From contig JAIQGL010000029.1 of NCBI GenBank assembly GCA_020072585.1, forward strand, positions 170,876-234,875: DNA of 64,000 nucleotides, given 5' to 3'. A program made the translations under genes and the position numbers. This stretch comes from Terriglobia bacterium. Lineage in GTDB: Bacteria > Acidobacteriota > Terriglobia > Terriglobales > Acidobacteriaceae. The notes beneath the pieces were generated by a model. The model ran no database searches. It was given only the letters and a program-made list of their open reading frames with translations, and had not been told where the DNA came from. Positions 41,737 through 50,489 of this stretch are shown in pieces; position 1 is the stretch's first letter, and the number at the start of each line of letters is the position of its first letter.

Positions 41737-42348
41737 ATGAAAAAACTGCGCCAATCCATACTGCGGGTCTGCGTCATAGCGGTGCTGATTGCGTCAGCGT
41801 TTGCAGTCCGGGTCGGCGATCCGGCGCCCGGTTTTACCGCAGTGGATAGCAATGGCAGGCAACAACGCCTGTCCGATTACAAAGGCAAGTACGTGGTGCT
41901 GGAGTGGCACAATCAGGGATGCCCTTATACCAAAAAGCACTATGAGAGCGGGAACATGCAGCAGTTGCAAAAGGAATGGACGGCCAAAGGCGTGGTCTGG
42001 CTCAGCGTGATTTCCTCGGCCCCGGGAACACAGGGTTTTGTGACTCCATCACAGGAAAATGACTATCTAAAATCAATGAACGCCGCCCCAACCGCCGTTC
42101 TTATGGACCCGGGAGGGTCGCTGGGCCACCTCTATGCAGCCAAAACAACGCCGCACATGTTCATCGTGGATCCAAGCGGAACGCTGATCTACAACGGCGC
42201 CATTGACGATCATCCGACGTCTGACCAGGGTGACATCAAGAATTCCAAAAACTACGTTTCTGCTGCGCTTCAGGAAGCTACAAGCGGCAAGCCGGTGACA
42301 GAGGCTGCAACGCGCCCCTACGGCTGCTCGGTAAAGTACAAGGATTGA
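41737..42348 (+). CDS. Secreted redoxin (AhpC/TSA/thioredoxin-fold)
   Basis: A 203-residue exported thioredoxin-fold protein. AAAGGAG lies seven bases before the ATG at 41737, giving a clean signal peptide (VCVIAVLIASAFA). The fold is shown by VGDPAPGFTAVDSNGR, VVLEWHNQGCPYTKKHY, TTPHMFIVDPSG and IDDHP. The active site is CPYT with a single cysteine, so it is closer to peroxiredoxin-like redoxins than to CxxC thioredoxins. A second Cys lies near the C-terminus (YGCSVKY). It forms a thiol-redox pair with the preceding DsbD-N-like gene. Confidence 0.85.
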   Translation: MKKLRQSILRVCVIAVLIASAFAVRVGDPAPGFTAVDSNGRQQRLSDYKGKYVVLEWHNQGCPYTKKHYESGNMQQLQKEWTAKGVVWLSVISSAPGTQGFVTPSQENDYLKSMNAAPTAVLMDPGGSLGHLYAAKTTPHMFIVDPSGTLIYNGAIDDHPTSDQGDIKNSKNYVSAALQEATSGKPVTEAATRPYGCSVKYKD

Positions 42349-42363
42349 GGTCGCGCCACATCC

Positions 42364-43365
42364 ATGCGCCTGCCTGCCGAGTTGCTTGATGCCATTCAGC
42401 GGGAGACCGATAAAGTCGACCGGCGCAAGCTTGTCCAGGCGACCACGCAACTGGCGGAATACTACAAGGCCGCCGATTTCTCCACTCCGGCCATCGCCAC
42501 GGAAGCGCAGCGTGCCGCTTATCTGGCTGTCCGCTTGCCCGCCACCTTTGGCGCTGCCCGGCGTGTCTTTTCAGAGATCAGATCGCGCGCTCCTCATGCT
42601 GATGTTGGAAGCCTGCTCGATCTCGGCGCAGGTCCGGGCACAGCGCTGTTCGCCGCCGTTGAAGAATTCCAAACGCTGCAACAGGCCACGTTGCTTGAAG
42701 CGGATGCCCAATGGCTTACACTGGGCAAACGTTGGGCGGCGCAAATCCAGCTGCCGATCGCCCAAGAAGCACAGTGGCTTCAGCAGGACTTGCGTTCCGG
42801 TCTCACTTGTAAAGCCCATGATCTGGTGGTGATTTCCTATGCATTGGGTGAGCTGCCGCAAGCCGCCGCGGAAGCTGTGCTCCGCAAAGCCTGGAGCTGC
42901 GCCAGCAAATTCCTGGTGCTGATTGAACCTGGCACGCGGCGGGGTTTTGCCGCTGTCAACGCCGCGCGTTCCGCTTTGATCGCAAATGCGGCCATGATTG
43001 TTGCTCCGTGTCCGCACCAGAGCGCCTGCCCCATGGCCGCCGCCGGCGACTGGTGCCATTTTTCCCAGCGCCTGGAGCGCACTTCCCAACATCGCCAATT
43101 GAAGGGCGGAGAGCTGGGTTATGAAGACGAGAAATTTTCTTACCTCATAGCCGCTAAGGCCGGTGTGTTGCAGGGTGATGTGTTGCCAAGTCAGCCTCGC
43201 ATCGTTCGGCATCCTGGAAAGCACAGCGGCCACGTTCAGTTTTCACTGTGCACACCGCAAGGTGGAATCGTAAGCCGGACAGTAACGCGCTCCAGCAAAG
43301 CCGCTTACAAAGCGGCCCGCAAAGCCGAATGGGGCGATACGTGGCCGGACTCCACCATGGCATGA
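42364..43365 (+). CDS. Rsm22-family methyltransferase-like protein
   Basis: A 333-residue protein related to mitochondrial Rsm22/METTL17, which act in small-subunit ribosome assembly. The class I methyltransferase loop is SLLDLGAGPGTALFAA, followed by VVISYALGELP. A Cys cluster CPHQSACPMAAAGDWCHF, plus the C-terminal part, matches the 4Fe-4S-binding region of this family. It starts 15 bases after the redoxin stop and is probably in the same transcript. Whether it methylates anything is unsettled for the family. Confidence 0.85.
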   Translation: MRLPAELLDAIQRETDKVDRRKLVQATTQLAEYYKAADFSTPAIATEAQRAAYLAVRLPATFGAARRVFSEIRSRAPHADVGSLLDLGAGPGTALFAAVEEFQTLQQATLLEADAQWLTLGKRWAAQIQLPIAQEAQWLQQDLRSGLTCKAHDLVVISYALGELPQAAAEAVLRKAWSCASKFLVLIEPGTRRGFAAVNAARSALIANAAMIVAPCPHQSACPMAAAGDWCHFSQRLERTSQHRQLKGGELGYEDEKFSYLIAAKAGVLQGDVLPSQPRIVRHPGKHSGHVQFSLCTPQGGIVSRTVTRSSKAAYKAARKAEWGDTWPDSTMA

Positions 43366-43440
43366 AACAATTGGATTCGCCTGTGCCAGAGCGGTGTGGC
43401 TCTCCGCCGCTTCTGTGAAACTGCGAACCAAAGACTCCTT

Positions 43441-44091
43441 ATGCCGGAAGCCATTGTCTGCATTTTCGCCAAGCCTCCTGAACCCGGTTCGGTGAAAATG
43501 CGTCTCATCCCGGAGCTTGGCGCCGAGCGCGCGGCGGAGCTGGCGGAAGCGTTCCTGGAAGACACAGTCGCGATGGTCCGTACGCTGGATTGGGCGGAGT
43601 GCATCATTGTCGCCACCGCGGCCTTTGAGCGCAGTTACTTCAAACCGGAGGAGGTCTGGCTGCAATCGGAAGGCGACCTGGGTGAGCGCCTGGAAAAAGT
43701 CCTGCGCCTTGCGCTCAAGCGTCGCCCAATCGTGCTCGCCATCGGCGCTGACACCCCCGGCCTTCCCGCGGCGTACATGGAAAGCGCCCACCGGGCACTC
43801 GTCACCGCTGACGCCGTTCTCGGCCCTTCTCTCGATGGCGGCTTCTACCTGATAGGCCTCAAGGATTGTCCCGTCGGCCTGTTGGAAGACATTCAATGGA
43901 GCCATTCTGCCACGCTCGCCGCCACCGTCGCCAAGCTGGACCAGTTCGGAATGAAGACCGTGCTCATCAATCCTTGGTTTGACGTTGACGGCCATGAAGA
44001 TTTTGAGCGTCTCCGCCGCCAGTTGGCCAACGATCCTTCCGCCGCACCCAAGACGGCCGAACTGCTGCGCAGCATGTCCGAAAAACAATGA
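43441..44091 (+). CDS. TIGR04282-type glycosyltransferase (DUF2064)
   Basis: A 216-residue protein of the family annotated as arsenosugar-type glycosyltransferase (TIGR04282, DUF2064). The nucleotide-sugar core is FAKPPEPGSVKMRLIP, then IGADTPGLPAAYM and LGPSLDGGFYLIGL, the metal and sugar sites. The C-terminal WFDVDGHEDFERLR is typical. Its usual neighbour, a GT2-type transferase (TIGR04283), would follow, and here only the first dozen codons of such a gene remain. I start it at the ATG at 43441. Confidence 0.88.
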   Translation: MPEAIVCIFAKPPEPGSVKMRLIPELGAERAAELAEAFLEDTVAMVRTLDWAECIIVATAAFERSYFKPEEVWLQSEGDLGERLEKVLRLALKRRPIVLAIGADTPGLPAAYMESAHRALVTADAVLGPSLDGGFYLIGLKDCPVGLLEDIQWSHSATLAATVAKLDQFGMKTVLINPWFDVDGHEDFERLRRQLANDPSAAPKTAELLRSMSEKQ

Positions 44092-44104
44092 CGCTCACAC
44101 AAAA

Positions 44105-44241
44105 ATGAAACTCTCCGTGGTCATTCCTGTTCTCAACGAAACGCGCCTTGCTGCCAGCGTTGGCCTAGCCTCTGTAGGTAATCAGGGCAAGGCCCAGCGC
44201 TCGCTTCCGGCTTTCACCTTAATTCCTGAGTGTCGCATTTA
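44105..44241 (+). pseudogene. Truncated GT2 glycosyltransferase (TIGR04283-like stump)
   Basis: The frame opens MKLSVVIPVLNETR, the exact style of a family-2 glycosyltransferase N-terminus, 13 bases after the DUF2064 gene. After that the reading frame loses any GT2 resemblance and stops at 44241, leaving 45 codons. The partner glycosyltransferase has evidently been deleted downstream of its start. Confidence 0.6.
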
Positions 44242-44412
44242 GCCGCAAACCGGCCTTTTCAGAGACCACGGATATGTGTTGACTCTGAGCGCGGTGCAGC
44301 GTAGGGTGAGAGGTGAGAGAGTTTTTCCTTTCCCTCCATTCAGATTCTCTGGACTAAGTCAGTCTTTCTGAATTCCTTTTCTCTTAGCAACCCCAACCTA
44401 AAGGAGGTTGCC

Positions 44413-44739
44413 ATGTTTGCTCGTACTCTTACTATTTCTTTGAAGCCGAATACCCTGAAGGATTTCACTCTGGTACTTGATAAGGAAGTCGTACCCATGC
44501 TGCGCAAGCAGGCGGGATTCCGGGACGAAATCTGTCTCGCCAGCGATGACAACATTCATGTGACCGCGATCAGCCTGTGGGACTCCAAGCAACAAGCTGA
44601 GGCATACATCGCCAGCACGTATCCGGTGGTGTTGAAGACTCTGGATAAATTCCTGGATGGCACGCCGAAAGTCAGCGTGTGGAATGTGATTAATTCCACT
44701 ACGCACAAACTGACGTCGGCCACTGTCGTCGCCGCCTAA
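44413..44739 (+). CDS. Antibiotic biosynthesis monooxygenase-like (ABM) protein
   Basis: A 108-residue ferredoxin-like alpha/beta protein of the ABM type: ARTLTISLKPNTLKDF, then EVVPMLRKQAGFRDEICL and VTAISLWDSKQQAEAYIASTYP. Such dimeric proteins are small monooxygenases or ligand binders. The ATG has a near-perfect AAGGAGG ribosome site at 44401-44407, so expression is probably strong. No partner gene is evident. Confidence 0.78.
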   Translation: MFARTLTISLKPNTLKDFTLVLDKEVVPMLRKQAGFRDEICLASDDNIHVTAISLWDSKQQAEAYIASTYPVVLKTLDKFLDGTPKVSVWNVINSTTHKLTSATVVAA

Positions 44740-44884
44740 GAAGATCCACTGCGGACCGGAGGGGCACCATCTCGCCCTTCCGCGTCCGGGTGATCTTGGG
44801 CCGGTATCGCGGCGTCCGAGCCGCGAAGCGAAATCTCCAAGCGAAGCGAAAGACTCTCTGCTGCGAATACTTGTGAGCGAGCTT

Positions 44885-44902
44885 GGGCCCGGCAGGATTC
44901 GA
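44885..44902. repeat. Fragment of the tRNA-CAT 3' half
   Basis: This 18-base GGGCCCGGCAGGATTCGA matches the 3' end of the tRNA gene at 45426-45443 in 17 of 18 bases and the same orientation, 541 bases away. A second short match (TGAGTCTG) follows in both places. It looks like a duplicated or integration-derived tRNA remnant. Confidence 0.6.
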
Positions 44903-44964
44903 TTTTTTGAGTCTGGTTTCCCGATTTCCGCGACAGCAATGACTCGCCGCTTTTTCCGCCTCAC

Positions 44965-45360
44965 TTATTGAGCTTCTCTATCATATCCAGCATAGGACGG
45001 TAGAGCGCTCTGACGATTTCCATTGCTGATCACGACCGTCACTACAACAGCCCCCAGGGTAATGCTCAGGCTGACCCATTTCTGGCGGACGTAAAACTGT
45101 TTTGCGATCACTACCGCCAGCGCGCCTCCAAACAAGAGCGGATACAAGAAGCGATAGGCTGCAATCACAATCCTGGTCGACAAGGGCAACTCCACGCCCA
45201 TACTGTTGAACATGTTGATGAAGATTGGCGTCGATAGATAAAGGGACGCGCCCATCCACACAATATAAGCACAAGCGAGAACCGTCGCGGTCCAGGTGAA
45301 AACGCCGCCAGGCCGTTCATTCTCGGTAGCTTTGGTGAAGCCGGTTCCCGTGGCAGCCAT
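44965..45360 (-). CDS. Small three-helix membrane protein
   Basis: A 131-residue protein with a short polar N-terminus and three probable membrane helices (about 24-46, 68-90, 98-116), separated by PIFINMFNSMGVELP and KQFYVRQKW. No named family. I start it at the ATG at 45360, five codons inside a longer frame. It lies between the tRNA gene and the tRNA fragment, so it may be a passenger of a small lost element. Confidence 0.62.
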   Translation of the reverse strand: MAATGTGFTKATENERPGGVFTWTATVLACAYIVWMGASLYLSTPIFINMFNSMGVELPLSTRIVIAAYRFLYPLLFGGALAVVIAKQFYVRQKWVSLSITLGAVVVTVVISNGNRQSALPSYAGYDREAQ

Positions 45361-45421
45361 GCACTCACTTTTCACTTGCCAAACAGCCTTACTCTTGGGT
45401 TTCGTCTTCGGTTTCCCGACT

Positions 45422-45497
45422 TGGTGGGCCCGGTAGGATTCGAACCTACAACCAACAGATTATGAGTCTGCTGCTCTAACCGTTGAGCTACAGGCCC
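45422..45497 (-). tRNA. tRNA with CAT anticodon (Met or Ile2)
   Basis: The minus strand folds with acceptor GGGCCTG/CGGGCCC (one U-G pair), D arm GCTC...GAGC, anticodon loop TCATAAT, T loop TTCGAAT, discriminator A and an encoded CCA. Elongator Met and lysidine-modified Ile2 share this anticodon and I cannot separate them by eye. Confidence 0.92.
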
Positions 45498-45626
45498 CCA
45501 GGATCAAGTTTCGCACAGCCGTCCGCGCTTTGCCAGCGGCGCTTGCGCCGTCGCAGGCCGAATGCGGCTGCGATGAGCCCGAACAACCTTTATGTTCCTT
45601 CGTGTTTGTGGTTAAGCTCCTGGACT

Positions 45627-45660
45627 CTTCCTCCGTGTTCCTCTGTGCCCTCTGTGGTAG
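45627..45660 (-). repeat. CACGGAG dispersed repeat, degenerate copy
   Basis: CCTCCGTGTTCCTCTGTGCC is the complement form of the family found in ftsQ and near 60800. It ends just before the NtrC-like gene's stop codon. Confidence 0.55.
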
Positions 45661-45665
45661 AGCCT

Positions 45666-47036
45666 TTACTTCCGCAGTTCCCTCAGATCAATCCCCAACT
45701 GCTGACACTTCTTATAAAGATGGCTGCGCTCCAGCCCCAGGGCTTTTGCCGTATTCGTGATGTTCTGGTTGTGGCGCTTGATTTCGTCAAGGATCATCTG
45801 CCGCTCCACCTGCTCCACCCGCTCAGACAATGTGCCGGTGCCTGGAATGGTGGCGCTTGTTTCACCGGATGCAACAGCACCCGGCAGCGCCGCCTGGACC
45901 GTCGCCGGGGTTACGGCGTCGCCTTCGGCGAAGAGCAACAACCGTTCCACCACGTTGCGCAGTTCGCGGATATTTCCCGGCCATGAGTGTGCCTGCAGCG
46001 CGCGCAGGGCCTCCGGGCTGAAAGTGATCTCCTTCCAGTTATTTTGTTTGACGATCTGTGCGGCAAAATGCGCGGCCAGCGCGGGAATATCTTCTGGACG
46101 CTCGCGCAGCGGCGGCAGCACGATAGGAAAAACAAAGATGCGATGGAACAGGTCCTGGCGGAAGTGGCCCTGCTTGACCTGCTCTTCCAGTTTGCGATGC
46201 GTGGCTACCACCACGCGGACGTTGACCTTGACCGGCTTATCTCCCCCGATTCGCTCCACTTCGCCCTGCTCCAGCACGCGCAGCAGTTTGGCCTGCATGG
46301 CCAGCGGCATGTCGCCTATCTCATCGAGAAAAAGCGTGCCATCGCTCGCCTGCTCAAACTTGCCGATGTGACGGGAAGCCGCGCCGGTAAAAGATCCTTT
46401 CTCGTGGCCGAAAAGCTCTGATTCAATCAACTCCGCCGGCACCGCCGCACAATTCAGTGTGACGTAGGGTCCGGCATGGCGCTGGCTTTTTTCATGGATG
46501 GTCCGTGCGATCAGCTCTTTGCCTGTGCCGGTTTCTCCCAGAATGCAGACGCGCGTCTCGCTGGCGGCGACGCGCTCCACCTGCGCCAGCAGCTTGCGCA
46601 TCTTTTCGCCGGTAAAGACGATACCTGACCCGCCCAACTGCTGCCGCAGTTGCTGGTTTTCCTGCTTCAGCCGTTCCAGTTGCAGCGCGTTCTGCACGGT
46701 AAGCAGAAGCTTGTCCGTAGAGATGGGTTTTTCCAGGAAGTCGAGCGCGCCCAGCCGCGTGGCTTTTACCGCCATCTCAATATGCGCCTGGCCGGACATC
46801 ATGACGACTGGCGTTGCCACGCCGGCGGCTTTGATCTGCTCCAGCAATGAGAGCCCGTCCATGCCGGGCATGACCACATCGGAAAAGATGACGTCAAATT
46901 TCTCCGCCTTGATCATCTCCAGCGCTTTGATGGGATTGTCACAGACCGTGGCTTCGTGTCCTGCCAGGCGAAAGGCGCGGGAGAGCGATGCCAGCGTATT
47001 GGCGTCATCGTCGACGATGAGTAATTGGGCTTTCAT
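45666..47036 (-). CDS. NtrC-like sigma-54-dependent response regulator
   Basis: A 456-residue three-domain regulator. The receiver has its phospho-Asp in FDVIFSDVVMPGMDG. The AAA+ domain has Walker A GETGTGKELIARTIH, the sigma-54 contact loop as GSFTGA instead of the standard GAFTGA, and Walker B DGTLFLDEIGDMPL. A Fis-type HTH follows (NITNTAKALGLERSHLYKKC). It would activate sigma-54 promoters after phosphorylation by the kinase encoded just upstream. The ATG at 47036 avoids eight codons derived from an AATTAGCAA repeat. It is the last gene of the minus-strand operon. Confidence 0.92.
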   Translation of the reverse strand: MKAQLLIVDDDANTLASLSRAFRLAGHEATVCDNPIKALEMIKAEKFDVIFSDVVMPGMDGLSLLEQIKAAGVATPVVMMSGQAHIEMAVKATRLGALDFLEKPISTDKLLLTVQNALQLERLKQENQQLRQQLGGSGIVFTGEKMRKLLAQVERVAASETRVCILGETGTGKELIARTIHEKSQRHAGPYVTLNCAAVPAELIESELFGHEKGSFTGAASRHIGKFEQASDGTLFLDEIGDMPLAMQAKLLRVLEQGEVERIGGDKPVKVNVRVVVATHRKLEEQVKQGHFRQDLFHRIFVFPIVLPPLRERPEDIPALAAHFAAQIVKQNNWKEITFSPEALRALQAHSWPGNIRELRNVVERLLLFAEGDAVTPATVQAALPGAVASGETSATIPGTGTLSERVEQVERQMILDEIKRHNQNITNTAKALGLERSHLYKKCQQLGIDLRELRK

Positions 47037-47236
47037 AAGTCGGCAATTAGCAACTGGCAATTAGCAATTGGCTCTTGTGTTTTAGCTGCTAACATCCTGT
47101 GTGATGCCTGATCGGCGCGCCGGCCGTTGACAGCGGCATTTGCTAACAAGCGTCATATCCTTCGCTCACGTCGATTTTCCCCGGTTTGGCTAATTGCTAA
47201 TTGCTAGCTGCTTTCTCAAAACATTGTGGCGCTTGC

Positions 47237-49036
47237 CTAATCCTTACCGCTTCCAAATTCTACAGTGCTTGCATCTGAAAACACCGGCAACTCTACATGA
47301 AACGTTGTCCCCTGGTCTTTTTTGCTGCTCACGCTGATCTTTCCTCCGTGATCGCTTACAACCGATTGCACAATCGCCAGCCCCAGACCGGTGCCATGCT
47401 GCTTGGTGGTGTAGTAAGGAGTGAACAGGCGCTCGCACTCTTCCGGCGTAAGCCCGTCGCCGGTATCAGACAGCTCAAACACGGCGGACCTGTCCGCGGT
47501 AGTGGTAAGGAACGTCAGGGTGCCTCCCTTGGGCATTGCATCAATCGCGTTGAGCACCAGGTTCTCAATCACTCGGCGCAGCAGCACAGGATCAGCATTC
47601 ACTTGCGGCACGTCGCCCAGGTGCAGCGCCGGTTTGATGCGCGCCGGTTCACGGTTGAGTTGTGCCTGGAAGAGCTGAGCAACGCTGCGCACTATCTCAT
47701 TGAGGTCGACTGCCTGAAGCTGAGGCGCGGGCATTTTGGAAAAATCACTGAAGCGCCCAATGATGGTTTTCAGGTTGGCGATCTCGGCGAGCAGGGTGGT
47801 TGTGCTTTCGCGGAAGACCTCATCGAACATCTCCGGCGAGTTCTGCCGCGCACGCAGCAGGTTCTCCACGGTAATTTGCAGTGGGAAGAGAGGATTTTTC
47901 AGTTCGTGGGCCAGGCGTCGCGCCAGCTCGCGCCACGCCGCCACTCGTTCGCTCTGTACCAGCCGCTCGCGCTGTCCCATCAACTCTTCCGTCATCTGGT
48001 TGAAGGCCACGGCAAGTTTGCCAATCTCATCTTTGCCGGAGGTTTCAACGCGGACGTTCCAATTGCCCTGGCCAATCTCCGTCGCGGCCTGTGCCAGCGT
48101 CCTGATGGGCCGGCTGAAACGTGCTGTAACAATCCCGCTGACCACCACGCCAATAAAGACGCCGACGCCGGCGATCATCAGGCTGATATTGCGAATGCGT
48201 TTCTCCAGCAGAAGTTCCTGCTCCAGTGAATTGGCCACAAGGAGCACCGCCGGAACACGGTCGGTATAGCCGGGCAAGGGAATTGCATGCACAATCTCCT
48301 CCTGACCCGAAGCTGGTCCTGAATCCACGGTGGTTGAAGACTCGTTGCGCTGCTCCAGAACCTTCTGGATCAACGCCATCGCCTTCGCGGAGCCAAAGCT
48401 TTCCCTGGCCGGCCCGAGCAACTCGCCCGGTCCCTGTTCTGGCGCGCTGAAGATGGAGACGCGCAGCCCCGCGGGTGCAGAGAGCGACTGCACCACAGCA
48501 TCCAGCTTGCGTCCGCCGATCAGATAAAAGCTCAAGCCATGAACGCGCACCGGCCGGAGACAGATCATGGCCAGCACGCTGCCCTGCGGGGTTTCTATAT
48601 GTTTCAGGAAAGCCTGCTGGGGCAGAGGAGCTGGACGGTCCAAGAACCAACGCTGCTTGTAGCCAAAGCGCGCCGGCCAATGAGCCGATGAAATAATGGC
48701 GCCGTCCGGCGCAATCAAATCCAGAAAATCAAGCCGCTGCGCCGTGGCGTGTGACGCCGCTTCATTCACGTAATTGGCATACTCGGCGCCGTTGGCCAGC
48801 TCCGTCACCGTGCGCAGCATTACATCAGAACCGGCAATGGCTTCCACGCCCCGCGTAATCTCTTCACCTTCATGCTCAAATTCGCGGCGGAACTGGTTTA
48901 CCAGCGCGGAGGTGCGGTCCTGTTCCACCTGGCGGAACGCCTCATGGGCGCGCTCTTCAATCAGCCAGGCCACGGCCCCAACGCTGGCGGTAATACTCAC
49001 CGTCACCAGAAGAAGGAGCTTGGTCTTCAATGACAC
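47237..49036 (-). CDS. NtrY-like sensor histidine kinase
   Basis: About 599 residues. One N-terminal helix (TKLLLLVTVSITASVGAVAWLI) is followed by a 230-residue extracytoplasmic sensor region, a second helix near residue 265, a HAMP linker, and the kinase core: H-box RRLAHELKNPLFPLQ, N-box NLVLNAIDAMP, G-boxes DTGDGLTPEE and GTGLGLAIV. It resembles NtrY. A GTG at 49036, two bases after the upstream gene's TAG and preceded by AAGGAG, is the probable start. The binding-protein gene just upstream suggests a periplasmic ligand signal. Confidence 0.9.
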   Translation of the reverse strand: MSLKTKLLLLVTVSITASVGAVAWLIEERAHEAFRQVEQDRTSALVNQFRREFEHEGEEITRGVEAIAGSDVMLRTVTELANGAEYANYVNEAASHATAQRLDFLDLIAPDGAIISSAHWPARFGYKQRWFLDRPAPLPQQAFLKHIETPQGSVLAMICLRPVRVHGLSFYLIGGRKLDAVVQSLSAPAGLRVSIFSAPEQGPGELLGPARESFGSAKAMALIQKVLEQRNESSTTVDSGPASGQEEIVHAIPLPGYTDRVPAVLLVANSLEQELLLEKRIRNISLMIAGVGVFIGVVVSGIVTARFSRPIRTLAQAATEIGQGNWNVRVETSGKDEIGKLAVAFNQMTEELMGQRERLVQSERVAAWRELARRLAHELKNPLFPLQITVENLLRARQNSPEMFDEVFRESTTTLLAEIANLKTIIGRFSDFSKMPAPQLQAVDLNEIVRSVAQLFQAQLNREPARIKPALHLGDVPQVNADPVLLRRVIENLVLNAIDAMPKGGTLTFLTTTADRSAVFELSDTGDGLTPEECERLFTPYYTTKQHGTGLGLAIVQSVVSDHGGKISVSSKKDQGTTFHVELPVFSDASTVEFGSGKD

Positions 49037-49037
49037 G

Positions 49038-50489
49038 CTACCGCGCTCCTTCCACCCAGAGCTGGTCAAGCTGCCACGCTCCGGTGACCAGTTGCTGCCA
49101 GTTATGCGCGTTATTGTTCAGCCAGAGCGCCTGCGGAATATGCGCCACGGGGACCACGTGGTTGCTCGCCAGCAACTTGCGCTCGATTTCAAAGAGATCT
49201 TCCGGGCGCGTCGCTCCCAAAATAGCCGGACTGTTTTCCTGAAACAGCCCAAGATCGTCAATGCGCGCTGCCAGCGCGACCTGCGGGTCGACGGATTGGA
49301 GCGGCACGCGCAGAAGGACCGCATCTGCGTTGATGGCAGAGCGCGACGTTTTGCCGTTGATGTGTGACTCCGCGTATGGTTGCACCACGATCCCGGCTTC
49401 GCGGGCGTCAACGGCAATGCGCTCCGCCACCAGCTTGGCCTGCGGGTCAGCAAAATCGTACGCGAGAGCAATCGGACTGATCACGACAAACGCAGCCGCG
49501 TCAGCGCGCAGCTCGCGGGCGCGGTCAAGGTTCGTAGCGCCGCCAAACATGAACTCGTATCCGGTGAGCCATTGCGGGAGCAAACCAGAAGCAGGCGCGC
49601 CTTTCCGCTGGAACAAAACATTGCTGATGGCCGCCCGGTTTACAGCAAGGCCCAGGGCCTCACGGATGCGCTGATCCACGGGCTTTTTGCCCGGCTTTCC
49701 GCCTGAATCGGGTTGCAGGAAAACGATTGCCAATAAATCAGAGGGCCGGGACAATGCCACCGTTTGATTGTTCTGTTCTACCGTACGAATCTGATCGACG
49801 CTCAACTCTGTGGCAGCATACGGTCCCAGTTGGCGCTCCATCAGCTGGTCGCGAAGAGAAGACCCCATCTGAAATTCAATGGTGTCCGCAAACGGCCGTC
49901 CACCCCAGTAATCCTCATTCGCGGTAAATTGCGCGCGCTCACCCGCCTGCCATTGTGAAAGCTTGTAACTGCCCGTTCCGGCCAGGACCACAGCGCCGTT
50001 GCTGTCCGCTTGCCGCTTTACGATCGCATATCTGGGCAGCGCCATCATCTCCGGCATGTGCTGCACTGGAGATGGTGTTTCAATCGTTATGGTCTGGCGG
50101 TCAGGTGCTGAGTATTTCCATGCCGGGTTGCTTTTGGCCAGGCTGGCCGCGGCATCAGCTGCGGTGAGGACTGTGCCATCGTGAAAGTTCGCCAGTCTGA
50201 GGCGGAACTGCCAAACGCGTTTTGCTGTGTCAGCATGCCAGGACGAAGCGAGCATCGGACGCAAGTGTCCTTGAGCGTCGATCTCCGTAAGAGTTTCAAA
50301 GGCCAGTGCCGTCATGCGATCGCGGGCTGCCGGGTGGTCTTCATCGCTCAACGGGTCAAGGGACATGACTTTGTCATGCAACAGCACGCGCACAGCTCCG
50401 CCATAGCGCGGGCGTGAACTGCCGTAGCCGCCCGCTGCCAGCAGCGCCAGACTACTGATTGCAAACAACTGTAAGAGTAAACGCTTCAT
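49038..50489 (-). CDS. Family 5 (peptide-type) solute-binding protein
   Basis: A 483-residue exported binding protein of the SBP_bac_5 (DppA/OppA) type. The signal peptide (LQLFAISSLALLAAGGYG) leads into RPRYGGAVRVLLHDKVMSLDPL, a strong family hallmark; EALGLAVNRAAISNVLF is also typical. The start ATG at 50489 lies 38 bases inside the upstream gene's end. No peptide permease or ATPase accompanies it. Instead a sensor kinase follows at once, so it may deliver a ligand signal to that kinase rather than feed a transporter. Confidence 0.85.
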   Translation of the reverse strand: MKRLLLQLFAISSLALLAAGGYGSSRPRYGGAVRVLLHDKVMSLDPLSDEDHPAARDRMTALAFETLTEIDAQGHLRPMLASSWHADTAKRVWQFRLRLANFHDGTVLTAADAAASLAKSNPAWKYSAPDRQTITIETPSPVQHMPEMMALPRYAIVKRQADSNGAVVLAGTGSYKLSQWQAGERAQFTANEDYWGGRPFADTIEFQMGSSLRDQLMERQLGPYAATELSVDQIRTVEQNNQTVALSRPSDLLAIVFLQPDSGGKPGKKPVDQRIREALGLAVNRAAISNVLFQRKGAPASGLLPQWLTGYEFMFGGATNLDRARELRADAAAFVVISPIALAYDFADPQAKLVAERIAVDAREAGIVVQPYAESHINGKTSRSAINADAVLLRVPLQSVDPQVALAARIDDLGLFQENSPAILGATRPEDLFEIERKLLASNHVVPVAHIPQALWLNNNAHNWQQLVTGAWQLDQLWVEGAR

